NCBI GenBank assembly: GCA_001938995.1
Contig: MKZN01000008.1
Coordinates: 1 to 64,000, forward strand
Origin: Bacillus pumilus
GTDB taxonomy: Bacteria; Bacillota; Bacilli; Bacillales; Bacillaceae
Length of the DNA: 64,000 nt
Direction: 5' to 3'
Shown here: positions 39,666 to 48,213 of the stretch, one piece after another
How the letters are laid out: the number at the start of each line of letters is the position of its first letter
Position numbering within the stretch: the stretch's first letter is position 1
Translations under genes and position numbers: made by a program
Notes under the pieces: generated by a model
Databases searched by the model: none
Told to the model about the DNA's origin: nothing
What the model saw: the letters and a program-made list of their open reading frames with translations, nothing else

Positions 39666-40331
39666 ATGGAAATCGAAAGAATTAATGAACATACCGTTAA
39701 ATTTTATATTTCCTACGGTGATATTGAAGATCGCGGCTTTGACCGTGAAGAGATTTGGTATAATCGTGAACGCAGTGAAGAGCTGTTCTGGGAAGTTATG
39801 GACGAAGTGCACGAAGAAGAAGAGTTTGCGGTTGAGGGACCACTTTGGATTCAGGTGCAAGCACTTGATAAAGGTCTTGAAATTGTCGTGACAAAAGCCC
39901 AACTTTCTAAAGATGGACAAAAGCTCGAATTGCCGATTCCAGAAGATAAAAAAGATCAAACAGACGAAGAAAGTCTAGATGCATTGCTCGATGATTTTCA
40001 AAAAGAAGAGCAGGATCAAGAAGAAGATAATGAGAAGGACAAAAAGCTTCAACTTCAATTCGTGTTGAAAATGGATGATTTTGAAGATTTAATTCCACTT
40101 TCTCAATTAAATATGCAGGATTTTACCACAAGTTTATATTCGTTTGAAAACCGTTATTATCTATATGTTGACTTCCACGAGGATTTGTCAGATGAGCAAG
40201 TGGAGAATAAGCTCAGCATTCTGCTTGAATACGCTCATGAATCAGTGGTCAGCATTCACAGACTGCAAGAATACGGTCAGCTGATTGTCAAAGAGAATGC
40301 CCTTGATACAATTCAACAGCACTTCTCGTAA
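39666..40331 (+). CDS. mecA: MecA, ClpC adaptor protein
   Basis: This 221-residue adaptor binds ComK and other substrates with its N-terminal domain (MEIERINEHTVKFYISYGD) and ClpC with its C-terminal domain (about residues 120-221). The two are joined by a very acidic linker (EEQDQEEDNEKDKK). It triggers ClpCP assembly and blocks competence by destroying ComK. ATG 39666 follows GGGAAGG by 8 nt. Close to spx, spxH and coiA, it fits the proteolysis/competence theme. Confidence 0.95.
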   Translation: MEIERINEHTVKFYISYGDIEDRGFDREEIWYNRERSEELFWEVMDEVHEEEEFAVEGPLWIQVQALDKGLEIVVTKAQLSKDGQKLELPIPEDKKDQTDEESLDALLDDFQKEEQDQEEDNEKDKKLQLQFVLKMDDFEDLIPLSQLNMQDFTTSLYSFENRYYLYVDFHEDLSDEQVENKLSILLEYAHESVVSIHRLQEYGQLIVKENALDTIQQHFS

Positions 40332-40335
40332 AACA

Positions 40336-40370
40336 AAAGTCGATTTCTATAGAGGAATCGGCTTTTTTAT
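40336..40370 (+). terminator. terminator after mecA
   Basis: An imperfect stem AAAGTCGATTTCT / AGGAATCGGCTTT with a T run follows the mecA stop. Confidence 0.75.
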
Positions 40371-40413
40371 CTGAATTCATTGTAGACAAAGAGATCGGCA
40401 AGGAGAAAATGAA

Positions 40414-41934
40414 ATGAGAAATTTAGTTAAAGTGCTATTCTTTCTTATCATTACGATAGGTGCTTATTTTATTGTTCAAATTTTTGCCGGTGATCTAGCG
40501 GTAAGTGTGCTCAGTTCCATTAGTGTATTATTCACATTATCCATCATCTTCATCGGATTTGTCATTTTCTTAGAGAATCGAAATCCGTCTCAAACCATTA
40601 CGTGGCTTGTCCTTCTTGGCAGCTTCCCGTTATTCGGGTTTTTGTTCTACATTTTCTTTGGACGGAATATTAAAAAGCGCCGGCTGTTTGAAAAGAAAGC
40701 TGTGCTAGACGAACAGTTGATTCAAGAAGATGAACGTATTCAAAGAGAAGCGATTGAAAAGATGACACATATGGGGGACCATCAGCAGCTCTTATTTAAG
40801 CTAGCCCATAGACTTGGACATACACCTATTACGTATCGTACATCCTCTAAAGTTCTGACCAATGGAGAGGAAACGTTCTCTCATATTTTTGAAGAGATCA
40901 AAAAAGCAACACATCACATTCACTTGGAATATTATATCCTTCGCCACGATGATCTTGGTCAGGAATTAAAAGACATTTTAATTGAGAAGGCAAAAAGTGG
41001 TGTCATTGTTCGTTTTTTATATGATGATGTAGGCAGTTTAAAACTTTCTCGTCAATATATTGCTGACTTAGATAGAGCTGGTGTGCAAATCGTGCCGTTT
41101 TTACCAGTAAGATTGCCCTTGCTAAATAATAAAATTAATTTCCGAAATCACCGGAAGATTGTGGTGATTGATGGGGAAGTTGGATTTGTAGGAGGCCTAA
41201 ACATCGGGGACGAGTATATGGGCAGAAGCAGGCAGTATGGCTTCTGGCGTGATACTCATCTGATGATTAAAGGAGAGGCTGTCCGAGATCTACAGCAGAT
41301 TTTTATGCAGGATTGGTATTATATGACCAATGAAAGGTGCTCAGGCGTAGATTATTTTAAAGATTTTAGTCATGTTGAGAGTACAACAGAAGGGGTTCAA
41401 ATGATTGCTGGAGGCCCGGATAAACAGTGGGAGGTTATTAAAAATCTCTTTTTCTCAATGATCATTTCAGCAAAAAAATCAATTTGGATCGCATCGCCTT
41501 ATTTTGTTCCTGATGATGATATTTTATCAGCATTGAAAATTGCTGCTTTGAGTGGCGTAGATGTACGGATTATCGCACCGAAAAACCCAGATAAACGTAT
41601 TGTGTTCCATGCATCTCGATCATACTTCCCGGAGCTCCTAGAAGCAGGGGCGAAGTTGTATGAATATGACCAGGGCTTTATGCATAGCAAGTTTATCATT
41701 GTCGATAGTGAACTCGCTTCTATTGGAACGGCTAACATGGATATGAGGAGCTTTCATTTAAACTTCGAAGTGAATGCTTTCCTCTATAAAACAAAAAGTA
41801 CGGAGAAACTGGTCAATGACTTCTTAGGTGATTTGGAGCAGTCGCATGAGATTTTACCAGATGAATTTGCAAAGAGACCTTTACGGGTGAGACTGTTTGA
41901 ATCAACAGCTAGATTGTTATCACCACTTCTTTAA
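40414..41934 (+). CDS. cls: cardiolipin synthase (phospholipase-D type)
   Basis: This 506-residue membrane enzyme joins two phosphatidylglycerol molecules into cardiolipin. Two N-terminal helices (about residues 5-25 and 33-53) are followed by a PLDc_N helix. Two HKD motifs then appear: HRKIVVIDGEVGFVGG and HSKFIIVDSELASIGTANMD. It has its own terminator. From memory this gene is not between mecA and coiA in B. subtilis 168, so it may be a local insertion. Which Cls paralogue it equals is unclear. Confidence 0.9.
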   Translation: MRNLVKVLFFLIITIGAYFIVQIFAGDLAVSVLSSISVLFTLSIIFIGFVIFLENRNPSQTITWLVLLGSFPLFGFLFYIFFGRNIKKRRLFEKKAVLDEQLIQEDERIQREAIEKMTHMGDHQQLLFKLAHRLGHTPITYRTSSKVLTNGEETFSHIFEEIKKATHHIHLEYYILRHDDLGQELKDILIEKAKSGVIVRFLYDDVGSLKLSRQYIADLDRAGVQIVPFLPVRLPLLNNKINFRNHRKIVVIDGEVGFVGGLNIGDEYMGRSRQYGFWRDTHLMIKGEAVRDLQQIFMQDWYYMTNERCSGVDYFKDFSHVESTTEGVQMIAGGPDKQWEVIKNLFFSMIISAKKSIWIASPYFVPDDDILSALKIAALSGVDVRIIAPKNPDKRIVFHASRSYFPELLEAGAKLYEYDQGFMHSKFIIVDSELASIGTANMDMRSFHLNFEVNAFLYKTKSTEKLVNDFLGDLEQSHEILPDEFAKRPLRVRLFESTARLLSPLL

Positions 41935-41944
41935 ATATCATATT

Positions 41945-41974
41945 TTCCCCCTTTTTCAAAAGGGGGATTTTTCA
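41945..41974 (+). terminator. terminator after cls
   Basis: The stem TCCCCCTTTT / AAAAGGGGGA is followed by TTTTTC. Confidence 0.85.
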
Positions 41975-42096
41975 TTTTAACAAGAAACGGTTTGTGAAAG
42001 GCATGTTTTGAAGGGGCAAAATCCGATATTCTCTATTCGCTTCAACTCATATGAATCAGCTATAATACGGTCATCAAAGAGCAAGGGGTGAAAAAG

Positions 42097-43269
42097 ATGA
42101 ATATAGCGATCATGGATAATGGAGAACTCATTCGGATTACGCACCATCTAACGAAGAACCGTCTCAAGCATATTAGGAATACGTGCAAATTTTATTGTCC
42201 TGAATGTCGACAAGAGGTTCAATTAAAGCTAGGGGAGCATCGAGTGTACCATTTTGCACACTTACAGCTTACAGCATGCCCTTTCAATGCGACAGGTGAG
42301 ACAGTCTATCACCAAGCAGGTAAGACAGCTCTCAAGGCATGGCTGCAGCGAATTGGCTGTCAGCCAATTTTAGAAAAGTATGTTTCGTCGATCAAGCAGC
42401 GACCGGATGTCACAGCCGTTGAAGATAACGTATGCTATGCAATTGAATTCCAGTGTGCGAATATACCAAAGAAAGAACTAATAAACAGAACAATCGGTCT
42501 ACGCGCAGCAGGTATGGTTCCTATTTGGGTGTTAGGTGGGAACCGCTTGAATCGCAAATCTGGTCAACTTTTTTCATTCTCCGCCATTCATTGGGGGGTT
42601 TTACGGCAATCACAGAAAAAGGGTCTTATCTTTTACTGTCCAAACAAGGAAACATTCATTCACCTTGATCACATACTTGTTTTTCAGCCTTCAAAAATAT
42701 GTGCTACAATGACCGTTCGACCACCTTCAGCATATCCACATCTTTCGGCACTCCTAAAGGTGCACGAACCTTCTAAAAAACAGTCATTACATCAGCAATG
42801 GCTCAAGTGTATTCAGCAATTTAGAATGCGATCTCCACGCATTTTATCAAATGAAAGCAATCGTTTGAGACAAGTGTTCTACGAATATCATGAAACATCA
42901 TTTCCCTTTCTACCGACTGAAGTGTTCATCCCTCTTACAGAGGCATATATTTTTACTAGTCCCGTCTATGTGTGGCAGGGATGGCTTTATGACTGGATTG
43001 TCAGAAGAAAAAGTGGGCATGCGTCAGTGACCATGCAAATGCTAATAAATGAAATTTACAGGTGTGTGCAGGTGAAGAAAGTGAAGTTCAGATATGCCAA
43101 TGTCACTATAGAAGAAGTGAAAGAAGTGATAACGGCATATGTAGAGGTTCTAGTCGCCCGCGGGTTTTTACACATGACCAAAAAGGGTAATTATCAAGTA
43201 ACGTCGAATCCATTGCCTATAAGAACAGTAGAAGAAGCGTTAAATCGAGATGCTTTCTTATTTCAATAG
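42097..43269 (+). CDS. coiA: CoiA, competence-associated nuclease-like protein
   Basis: This 390-residue protein helps transformation by acting with recombination proteins on incoming DNA. The N-terminal zinc-finger-like part has cysteines (FYCPECRQEV, then CPFNATGE). A restriction-endonuclease-like core follows (DVTAVEDNVCYAIEFQCANIPKKEL), with the D...E-x-Q catalytic pattern. ATG 42097 follows AAGGGGTG by 6 nt. ComK control is expected, but I could not identify a convincing ComK box. Confidence 0.88.
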   Translation: MNIAIMDNGELIRITHHLTKNRLKHIRNTCKFYCPECRQEVQLKLGEHRVYHFAHLQLTACPFNATGETVYHQAGKTALKAWLQRIGCQPILEKYVSSIKQRPDVTAVEDNVCYAIEFQCANIPKKELINRTIGLRAAGMVPIWVLGGNRLNRKSGQLFSFSAIHWGVLRQSQKKGLIFYCPNKETFIHLDHILVFQPSKICATMTVRPPSAYPHLSALLKVHEPSKKQSLHQQWLKCIQQFRMRSPRILSNESNRLRQVFYEYHETSFPFLPTEVFIPLTEAYIFTSPVYVWQGWLYDWIVRRKSGHASVTMQMLINEIYRCVQVKKVKFRYANVTIEEVKEVITAYVEVLVARGFLHMTKKGNYQVTSNPLPIRTVEEALNRDAFLFQ

Positions 43270-43318
43270 CATGTTTCATGCCCACTTAGCTCATCATAAG
43301 AAAAAGGTGGTGCTGCTG

Positions 43319-45310
43319 TTGAAGAGAATGAAACGGTTTTTCCTCATTTTTTTAGTCTGTTTGGTATTTATTTCTGCATATGATTTGACAAATATAGTTC
43401 AAAACAAAGATGATAAATACAACACCAATTTCTTTCACTTCCCGAAAGGTTGGTTTATCAACACAACTCATGCGAGGGGGATTCATATGACACAAAGCAA
43501 AAACAACCATTTACCAGACAGAAGCGAAGTAAAAGAAGATAACAAATGGCGTCTTGAAGATATTTTTGAAAGCGTCGATACATGGAATAAGGAATTCGAG
43601 GCAGTTAAAAAAGAAATACCTAAGTTAGCGCAATATAAAGGCAAGTTGGCCCATTCGGCTGATGTCCTGTATGAAGCCCTAACCTTTCAGGATCAACTAT
43701 CTGAAAAGCTTGGCAAGCTTTATACATATGCCCATATGAAATACGATGAAGACACAACGAATTCATCATTTCAGGCATTAAATGATAAGGCATCCAATTT
43801 ATTTACACAGTTGTCTAGTACATCTGCTTATATCGTTCCAGAAATTCTATCGATTCAAGAGGATAAACTTCAACAATTTATTTTAGAGAAGGAAGAATTA
43901 AAGCTCTATTCACATGCTCTCGAAGAGATCAACAAAGAGCGTCCGCATATTTTGAGTGAGGAGCAAGAAGCATTATTAGCTGAAGCCTCTGAACCACTGT
44001 CATCTCCATCTACTACATTCAGCATGTTTAATAATGCGGATATATCCTTCCCATCTGTAAAGGATGAAAATGGGGAAGAAAAGAAGATTACACATGGCAA
44101 CTTCATCACCTTCTTAAATAGTGATGACCGAGATGTAAGAAAGAATGCCTTCAAAGCCGTTTATCAAACATACGATCAATATAAGAATACACTGGCCTCT
44201 ACACTTAGCGGTTCAATTAAGAAGGATAATTTTTATGCGAAAGTGCGTCATTATAAATCGGCTAGGGAAGCGGCTTTGTCACGCAATAGCATTCCAGAAG
44301 AAGTGTATGACAATCTAATTGATACAGTTCATCAATATTTACCATTATTACACCGCTATATCGAATTGCGTAAGAAGGTACTAAAGCTTGATGAAGTGCA
44401 CAATTATGACTTGTATACACCGCTTGTAAAAGATGCTGGCATGAAGTTAACATACGATGAAGCGAAGGATTATATGCTGAAAGGTTTGGCGCCATTAGGT
44501 GAGGAATATGTGTCTATCGTCAAAGAAGGTCTAGATCAACGCTGGGTTGACGTTTATGAGAACAAAGGGAAACGAAGCGGCGCCTATTCATCTGGAAGCT
44601 ATGGCACCAACCCGTATATTTTAATGAACTGGCAAAATAACATTGATAACTTATTTACGTTGGTCCATGAATTTGGTCACTCTGTGCATAGCTACTATAC
44701 AAGAAAGCATCAGCCATATCCGTATGGGAACTATAGTATTTTTGTGGCTGAAGTGGCTTCTACCACAAATGAGGCATTATTAGGGGAATACTTGCTAAAC
44801 AACCTAGAAGATAAAAAACAGAGATTGTACGTTCTAAATCACCTATTAGAAGGATTTAGAGGAACAGTATTCAGACAAACGATGTTTGCGGAGTTTGAGC
44901 ATCTGATTCATGTGAAAGCACAAGAAGGTGAGGCATTAACGCCGGAGTTTATGACAACTCTTTATTACGATCTGAATAAGAAGTATTTTGGTGACGATAT
45001 GGTGATTGATAAGGAAATCGGATTAGAATGGACAAGGATCCCGCATTTCTATTACAACTATTATGTGTACCAATATGCGACAGGTTATAGTGCTGCACAA
45101 GCATTAAGTAAGCAAATTTTGGAGGAGGGAACTCCTGCAGTGGAGCGTTATACAGACTTCTTAAAAGCAGGTAGCTCTGATTATCCAATCAATGTACTGA
45201 AAAAAGCAGGTGTAGATATGGCTTCTAAAAAACCAATTGAAGCTGCATGTCAATTATTTGAGGAAAAACTAAACGAAATGGAAGAACTCATTTCAAAAAC
45301 GGGCGAGTAA
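43319..45310 (+). CDS. pepF: oligoendopeptidase F (PepF), long form with membrane/signal N-terminus
   Basis: This M3-family zinc endopeptidase has the metal site HEFGH (His450 in the long form), with the M3 context TLVHEFGHSVHS. The canonical cytosolic protein would start at ATG 43487, 6 nt after GAGGGGG (607 residues). The same frame is open further upstream, and AAGGTGG sits 8 nt before a TTG at 43319. From there the product is 663 residues, beginning with a basic stretch and a hydrophobic helix (FFLIFLVCLVFISA). I list the long form; both forms may be made. The short form would be cytosolic, and the long form membrane-bound or exported. Confidence 0.85.
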   Translation: MKRMKRFFLIFLVCLVFISAYDLTNIVQNKDDKYNTNFFHFPKGWFINTTHARGIHMTQSKNNHLPDRSEVKEDNKWRLEDIFESVDTWNKEFEAVKKEIPKLAQYKGKLAHSADVLYEALTFQDQLSEKLGKLYTYAHMKYDEDTTNSSFQALNDKASNLFTQLSSTSAYIVPEILSIQEDKLQQFILEKEELKLYSHALEEINKERPHILSEEQEALLAEASEPLSSPSTTFSMFNNADISFPSVKDENGEEKKITHGNFITFLNSDDRDVRKNAFKAVYQTYDQYKNTLASTLSGSIKKDNFYAKVRHYKSAREAALSRNSIPEEVYDNLIDTVHQYLPLLHRYIELRKKVLKLDEVHNYDLYTPLVKDAGMKLTYDEAKDYMLKGLAPLGEEYVSIVKEGLDQRWVDVYENKGKRSGAYSSGSYGTNPYILMNWQNNIDNLFTLVHEFGHSVHSYYTRKHQPYPYGNYSIFVAEVASTTNEALLGEYLLNNLEDKKQRLYVLNHLLEGFRGTVFRQTMFAEFEHLIHVKAQEGEALTPEFMTTLYYDLNKKYFGDDMVIDKEIGLEWTRIPHFYYNYYVYQYATGYSAAQALSKQILEEGTPAVERYTDFLKAGSSDYPINVLKKAGVDMASKKPIEAACQLFEEKLNEMEELISKTGE

Positions 45311-45312
45311 CG

Positions 45313-45370
45313 AAAAAACTCCTGACAAAGGTAAGAGTGCTGGTGCACACCTTTTGGCAGGAGTTTTTCT
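45313..45370 (+). terminator. terminator after pepF
   Basis: A long stem AAAAACTCCTG / CAGGAGTTTTT with an internal secondary stem (AAAGGT / ACCTTT) and a T run. Confidence 0.85.
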
Positions 45371-45396
45371 ACCTTGTGAAGATCAGTCTCCATTTA

Positions 45397-45570
45397 TTAT
45401 CCTTTAAACCCTTTAAACGTTTTACGGTGGTTCATTCGGTAGAGTGTAAAGAGTATCGAAGCAAATAAGAGTGGAGATGTAAAATAAAGAGGTAGCATTT
45501 TCATTAAACCTAATATATTTAAAAAGAAGCATATGCCAATGGCAACAAGTCCAATGGTTGTGCTGCGCAT
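45397..45570 (-). CDS. 57-residue small membrane protein, unrecognised
   Basis: Reading the minus strand from ATG 45570 gives MRSTTIGLVAIGICFF and two hydrophobic helices (about residues 5-22 and 29-44). A basic tail RMNHRKTFKGFKG then leads to TAA at 45397. A GGGGGG ribosome-binding site lies 6 nt upstream. It is convergent with pepF and points away from roxS. Length, helices, basic tail and RBS argue for a real gene; function unknown. Confidence 0.6.
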   Translation of the reverse strand: MRSTTIGLVAIGICFFLNILGLMKMLPLYFTSPLLFASILFTLYRMNHRKTFKGFKG

Positions 45571-45662
45571 CCAAATCCCCCCATTTTTTCATTACTTTCA
45601 CTATATGAAAGTGACAGTCCTCTTATGTTTTGTGACAAATATATGAACATCTAGCATATCTG

Positions 45663-45692
45663 TTGTCATAAGTCGACAAAATTTGATATACT
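45663..45692 (+). promoter_or_regulatory. promoter of the RoxS sRNA
   Basis: A -35 TTGTCA (45663-45668), an 18-bp spacer and an extended -10 TGATATACT (TATACT at 45687-45692) are present. Upstream TTTTGTGACAAAT may serve a ResD-type activator. Confidence 0.75.
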
Positions 45693-45696
45693 ACAG

Positions 45697-45815
45697 ATGT
45701 GAAATTAATCACATACAAACATTACCCCTTTGTTTGACCGTGAAAAATTTCTCCCATCCCCTTTGTTGTCGTTAAGACATAGTGAAACCGCGCTTATCCC
45801 GGCGCGGTTTCTTCG
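45697..45815 (+). ncRNA. roxS: RoxS (RsaE) regulatory small RNA
   Basis: About 115 nt between pepF and spxH match the conserved RoxS/RsaE RNA as I remember it: a 5' GAAATTAATCACAT stretch, the C-rich ACCCCTTTGTTTGA and the second motif TCTCCCATCCCCTTTGTTG. These C-rich loops pair with Shine-Dalgarno sequences of redox and central-metabolism mRNAs. The hairpin GAAACCGCGC / GCGCGGTTTC forms the 3' end. The first bases form ATGTGAAATTAATCACAT (45697-45714), a Rex-box-like palindrome. In B. subtilis RoxS is induced by ResD and repressed by Rex. Confidence 0.88.
45784..45815 (+). terminator. terminator of RoxS
   Basis: The 10-bp stem GAAACCGCGC / GCGCGGTTTC has an 8-nt loop and a short T-rich tail. 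Confidence 0.8.
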
Positions 45816-45850
45816 TACTTTAAAACAGAACAAATGTTTCTATTTGAGAG

Positions 45851-45880
45851 AGAAAAAAACATGGGTCAGCACCCATGTTC
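45851..45880 (-). terminator. terminator of yjbI-spxH
   Basis: On the minus strand the stem GAACATGGGT / ACCCATGTTT overlaps the spxH stop and ends in seven T residues. Confidence 0.88.
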
Positions 45881-46777
45881 ATTCTCATAGCGATAGATGT
45901 TGAAATCTGATTCGTTGCTGTCTTTGATATAGCGCCAAAACATTTCTTGATGAACCTGAACACGTTCGGCCTTTTTAGCGAATGCGAGCTTTTTCATTTC
46001 ACGTTCGACTTCATCTAGTGTTAGGTCATAGACAACGGCGATTTCTTTTGCTGATGCAAACTGAAAATAAGCAATAAACCATTCAATTGGAGGTCGTTCT
46101 GAAGGCGTTGGTTTTTCACCAATCATTTCAAAGAGAATTTCCTCATATACATCATAGGCGTGTGCACCAGAAATCTTCAATCCTTCATCCCCATCCACCG
46201 TATTAAAAAAGGCGAAGGTAGGAAGCTCGGATACGTCCATTTCAGCTGCAATATTCATATCACATTTCAGTGCTTTTACCGCACTTTGAGAATGGATATC
46301 TCGCTGGAATTCATCCATATCCAGTCCTGCATTTTTTGCGTTTTCTAGCAATACATGTTCACTTGTGACGTCTTGCTGATGGCAAAATAGTGCTTCTTGA
46401 ATCAGACGTAAAAACTTCATTCCACATTTTCTACCTTGCAGCTCAGCGGCTTTCAATGCGAGTGAGGCTAGATACGGTGAAGTCACAATTTGTTCAGAGA
46501 GCATTTGCTCTTTTTTGCTCTGAGTTTTGGTGGCGAATTTCCCCCATGCTTCGGTCAGTAGGTGCTTTTTTCTCTTCCGATTCAATGCGTTAATACTAGA
46601 ACTAGTGACCGTTCGCAATGTGAAGAAACGGCCGTACTTCATTTTCAATTTTTTAATTGATGGTTCTAATAACCAACAGTCTGGGCTGAGAGGGTCAATG
46701 AATACATAGATCTCAATCGGCTTTTGAGGATGTCCGTGACAGTGCGAGAAGTACTGATCGTGCTGGTTGAAGCTCAA
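45866..46777 (-). CDS. spxH: SpxH (YjbH), ClpXP adaptor for Spx
   Basis: This 303-residue DsbA/FrnE-like thioredoxin-fold protein delivers Spx to ClpXP. The N-terminal His/Cys-rich FSHCHGHP motif (zinc site in this family) is present near residues 10-17. The thioredoxin active-site position reads PLSPDCW: Ser31 and Cys34 replace the usual CxxC pair. It starts with TTG overlapping the yjbI stop (TTGA), with AAAAGGACGG upstream. The cognate substrate Spx is encoded in this window. Confidence 0.9.
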   Translation of the reverse strand: MSFNQHDQYFSHCHGHPQKPIEIYVFIDPLSPDCWLLEPSIKKLKMKYGRFFTLRTVTSSSINALNRKRKKHLLTEAWGKFATKTQSKKEQMLSEQIVTSPYLASLALKAAELQGRKCGMKFLRLIQEALFCHQQDVTSEHVLLENAKNAGLDMDEFQRDIHSQSAVKALKCDMNIAAEMDVSELPTFAFFNTVDGDEGLKISGAHAYDVYEEILFEMIGEKPTPSERPPIEWFIAYFQFASAKEIAVVYDLTLDEVEREMKKLAFAKKAERVQVHQEMFWRYIKDSNESDFNIYRYENEHGC

Positions 46778-47172
46778 GATCGTCCGTCCTTTTCAGGTGT
46801 TTGGTTAATCATATGACGAGCTGTCAGTGAGAGCCTCTCAAATAAAAAGTCACGTATATCGCCGGTTAAACCTACTTGATTCATTGCATCCTCCATGCAT
46901 TCAAGCCATGCGTCAGCCCGCTCTTCAGTAATCGGAAATGGGAGATGTCTCGCCCGTAGCATTGGGTGGCCATGCTCTTCAGTATAAAGTGCAGGCCCTC
47001 CTAAATATTGAGTTAAAAACTGCTTTTGCTTTCTTGCTGTTTCTTTTAAGTCATCCGGAAAAATAGGATGAAGCAAAGGATGACACTTTACATTTTCATA
47101 AAAAGTATCAACAAGTTGCGATAGAAGTTCCTCTCCAACCGCTTCGTAAGGTGCGTTAAACGATTGTACCAT
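46774..47172 (-). CDS. yjbI: YjbI, group-II truncated haemoglobin
   Basis: This 132-residue protein is a trHbO-type truncated haemoglobin with HPLLHPIFP, the proximal-His region HGHPMLRARH and a tryptophan in the last third (ADAWLECME). In B. subtilis YjbI binds oxygen tightly and has been linked to oxidative stress and biofilm-matrix protection. It is translationally coupled to spxH downstream, tying a haem protein to Spx control. Confidence 0.92.
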   Translation of the reverse strand: MVQSFNAPYEAVGEELLSQLVDTFYENVKCHPLLHPIFPDDLKETARKQKQFLTQYLGGPALYTEEHGHPMLRARHLPFPITEERADAWLECMEDAMNQVGLTGDIRDFLFERLSLTARHMINQTPEKDGRS

Positions 47173-47419
47173 GTTGACTACTCCTTTTACTCGTAGCTAA
47201 TAGGATGGAATACCCTATTGCGAATTTCATTTATTTCAAAAGTGATATTCAGTTTGGTCTATTTTGCTGTTTCTATTCTTATATACTTATTTTAACAACC
47301 TCAATACATTTCCACAAACAAACCGCTTGGACCCATTGTGAAAGATGTGAGGAGGGGTACTGTGATCAATTGACCATATCATAACACATTCAGTCAAAAA
47401 AGGGTGTAAAGCGACATAC

Positions 47420-47450
47420 AAAAAACCGAAGAGGTTACTCTCTTCGGTTT
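47420..47450 (-). terminator. terminator of yjbK-cwlQ
   Basis: On the minus strand the stem AAACCGAAGAG / CTCTTCGGTTT overlaps the cwlQ stop and is followed by a T run. Confidence 0.88.
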
Positions 47451-48213
47451 AGGCGAAATATTGTGCTGTGACTTTCTTTACATAATTTTGTGTTTCTTTA
47501 AATGGAGGAATCCCCCCGTATTTATCCACATTTCCTGGGCCTGCATTATAAGCAGCTAAGGCAAGTGAGACATTCCCATTATACTTATTGAGCATTTGTT
47601 TTAAATACTTTGTTCCACCTTCAATATTTTGTGTCGCATTTAAGGCATTTTTGACGCCAAGTGACTTAGCAGTAGATGGCATGAGCTGCATGAGTCCAAG
47701 GGCACCTGCATGACTGACAGCACTCGTGCGATAGCCAGATTCTTGCTTAATGACCGCATGGATCAAATTCTCTGGAACACCATGTTTTTGAGCCATTTGT
47801 GACACAATTTGATTAATCTCTTTTGATGAAGCACTTGAGACGGCTTTTTGAAGTGGTGGTGTATAGGTGTTATTCAACACATTGCCGATCCCATTTGCTG
47901 TACTTAATTGAGCGTTATTTGTATACAAGCTTTGAGAAGGTAACAGTTCACTGCTTGCCATCGCTGATAGGTACGGGTTCGACCTTGCATATTGCGTGTT
48001 TGGCGTAGTTGAAGGATCTGTGCCCATGAATGCAGAGATTGAAAGCGGGAGTCGTGATAATTCTGATCCGCCTAAAAAATCTTTCAAGAGCGATTGGAAT
48101 GAAGCTTGGGCACTTGATTCTTGACCTGTCGACCGTTGCGTCTGTCCGCTATCCGATTGTAACGTTTTAAGGGCTTGTAGCTGCATTAAGGATTGAAGTT
48201 GATTGACGTTCAT
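47449..48213 (-). CDS. cwlQ: CwlQ (YjbJ), lytic transglycosylase/muramidase
   Basis: This 254-residue protein has a C-terminal SLT (goose-lysozyme-like) domain. The catalytic glutamate lies in [15 protein letters not shown], and the [10 protein letters not shown] and [15 protein letters not shown] blocks are present. The N-terminal 140 residues are Ser/Gln/Asn-rich and lack a classical signal peptide. In B. subtilis CwlQ shows both muramidase and transglycosylase activity. ATG 48213 lies 6 nt after AAGGAGG; the ATG at 48216 is an alternative. Its start overlaps the yjbK stop. Confidence 0.88.
   Translation of the reverse strand: MNVNQLQSLMQLQALKTLQSDSGQTQRSTGQESSAQASFQSLLKDFLGGSELSRLPLSISAFMGTDPSTTPNTQYARSNPYLSAMASSELLPSQSLYTNNAQLSTANGIGNVLNNTYTPPLQKAVSSASSKEINQIVSQMAQKHGVPENLIHAVIKQESGYRTSAVSHAGALGLMQLMPSTAKSLGVKNALNATQNIEGGTKYLKQMLNKYNGNVSLALAAYNAGPGNVDKYGGIPPFKETQNYVKKVTAQYFA

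Noticed and set aside
41975..42060. Possible ComK box before coiA (AGAA-N5-TTGT and GAAA-N5-GTTT)
   Set aside because: Each half matches only 6 of 8 bases and the spacing does not fit the known 8/18/31-bp classes.
43250..43318. Upstream ATG for pepF overlapping the coiA end
   Set aside because: No ribosome-binding site; the TTG at 43319 and ATG at 43487 are much better placed.
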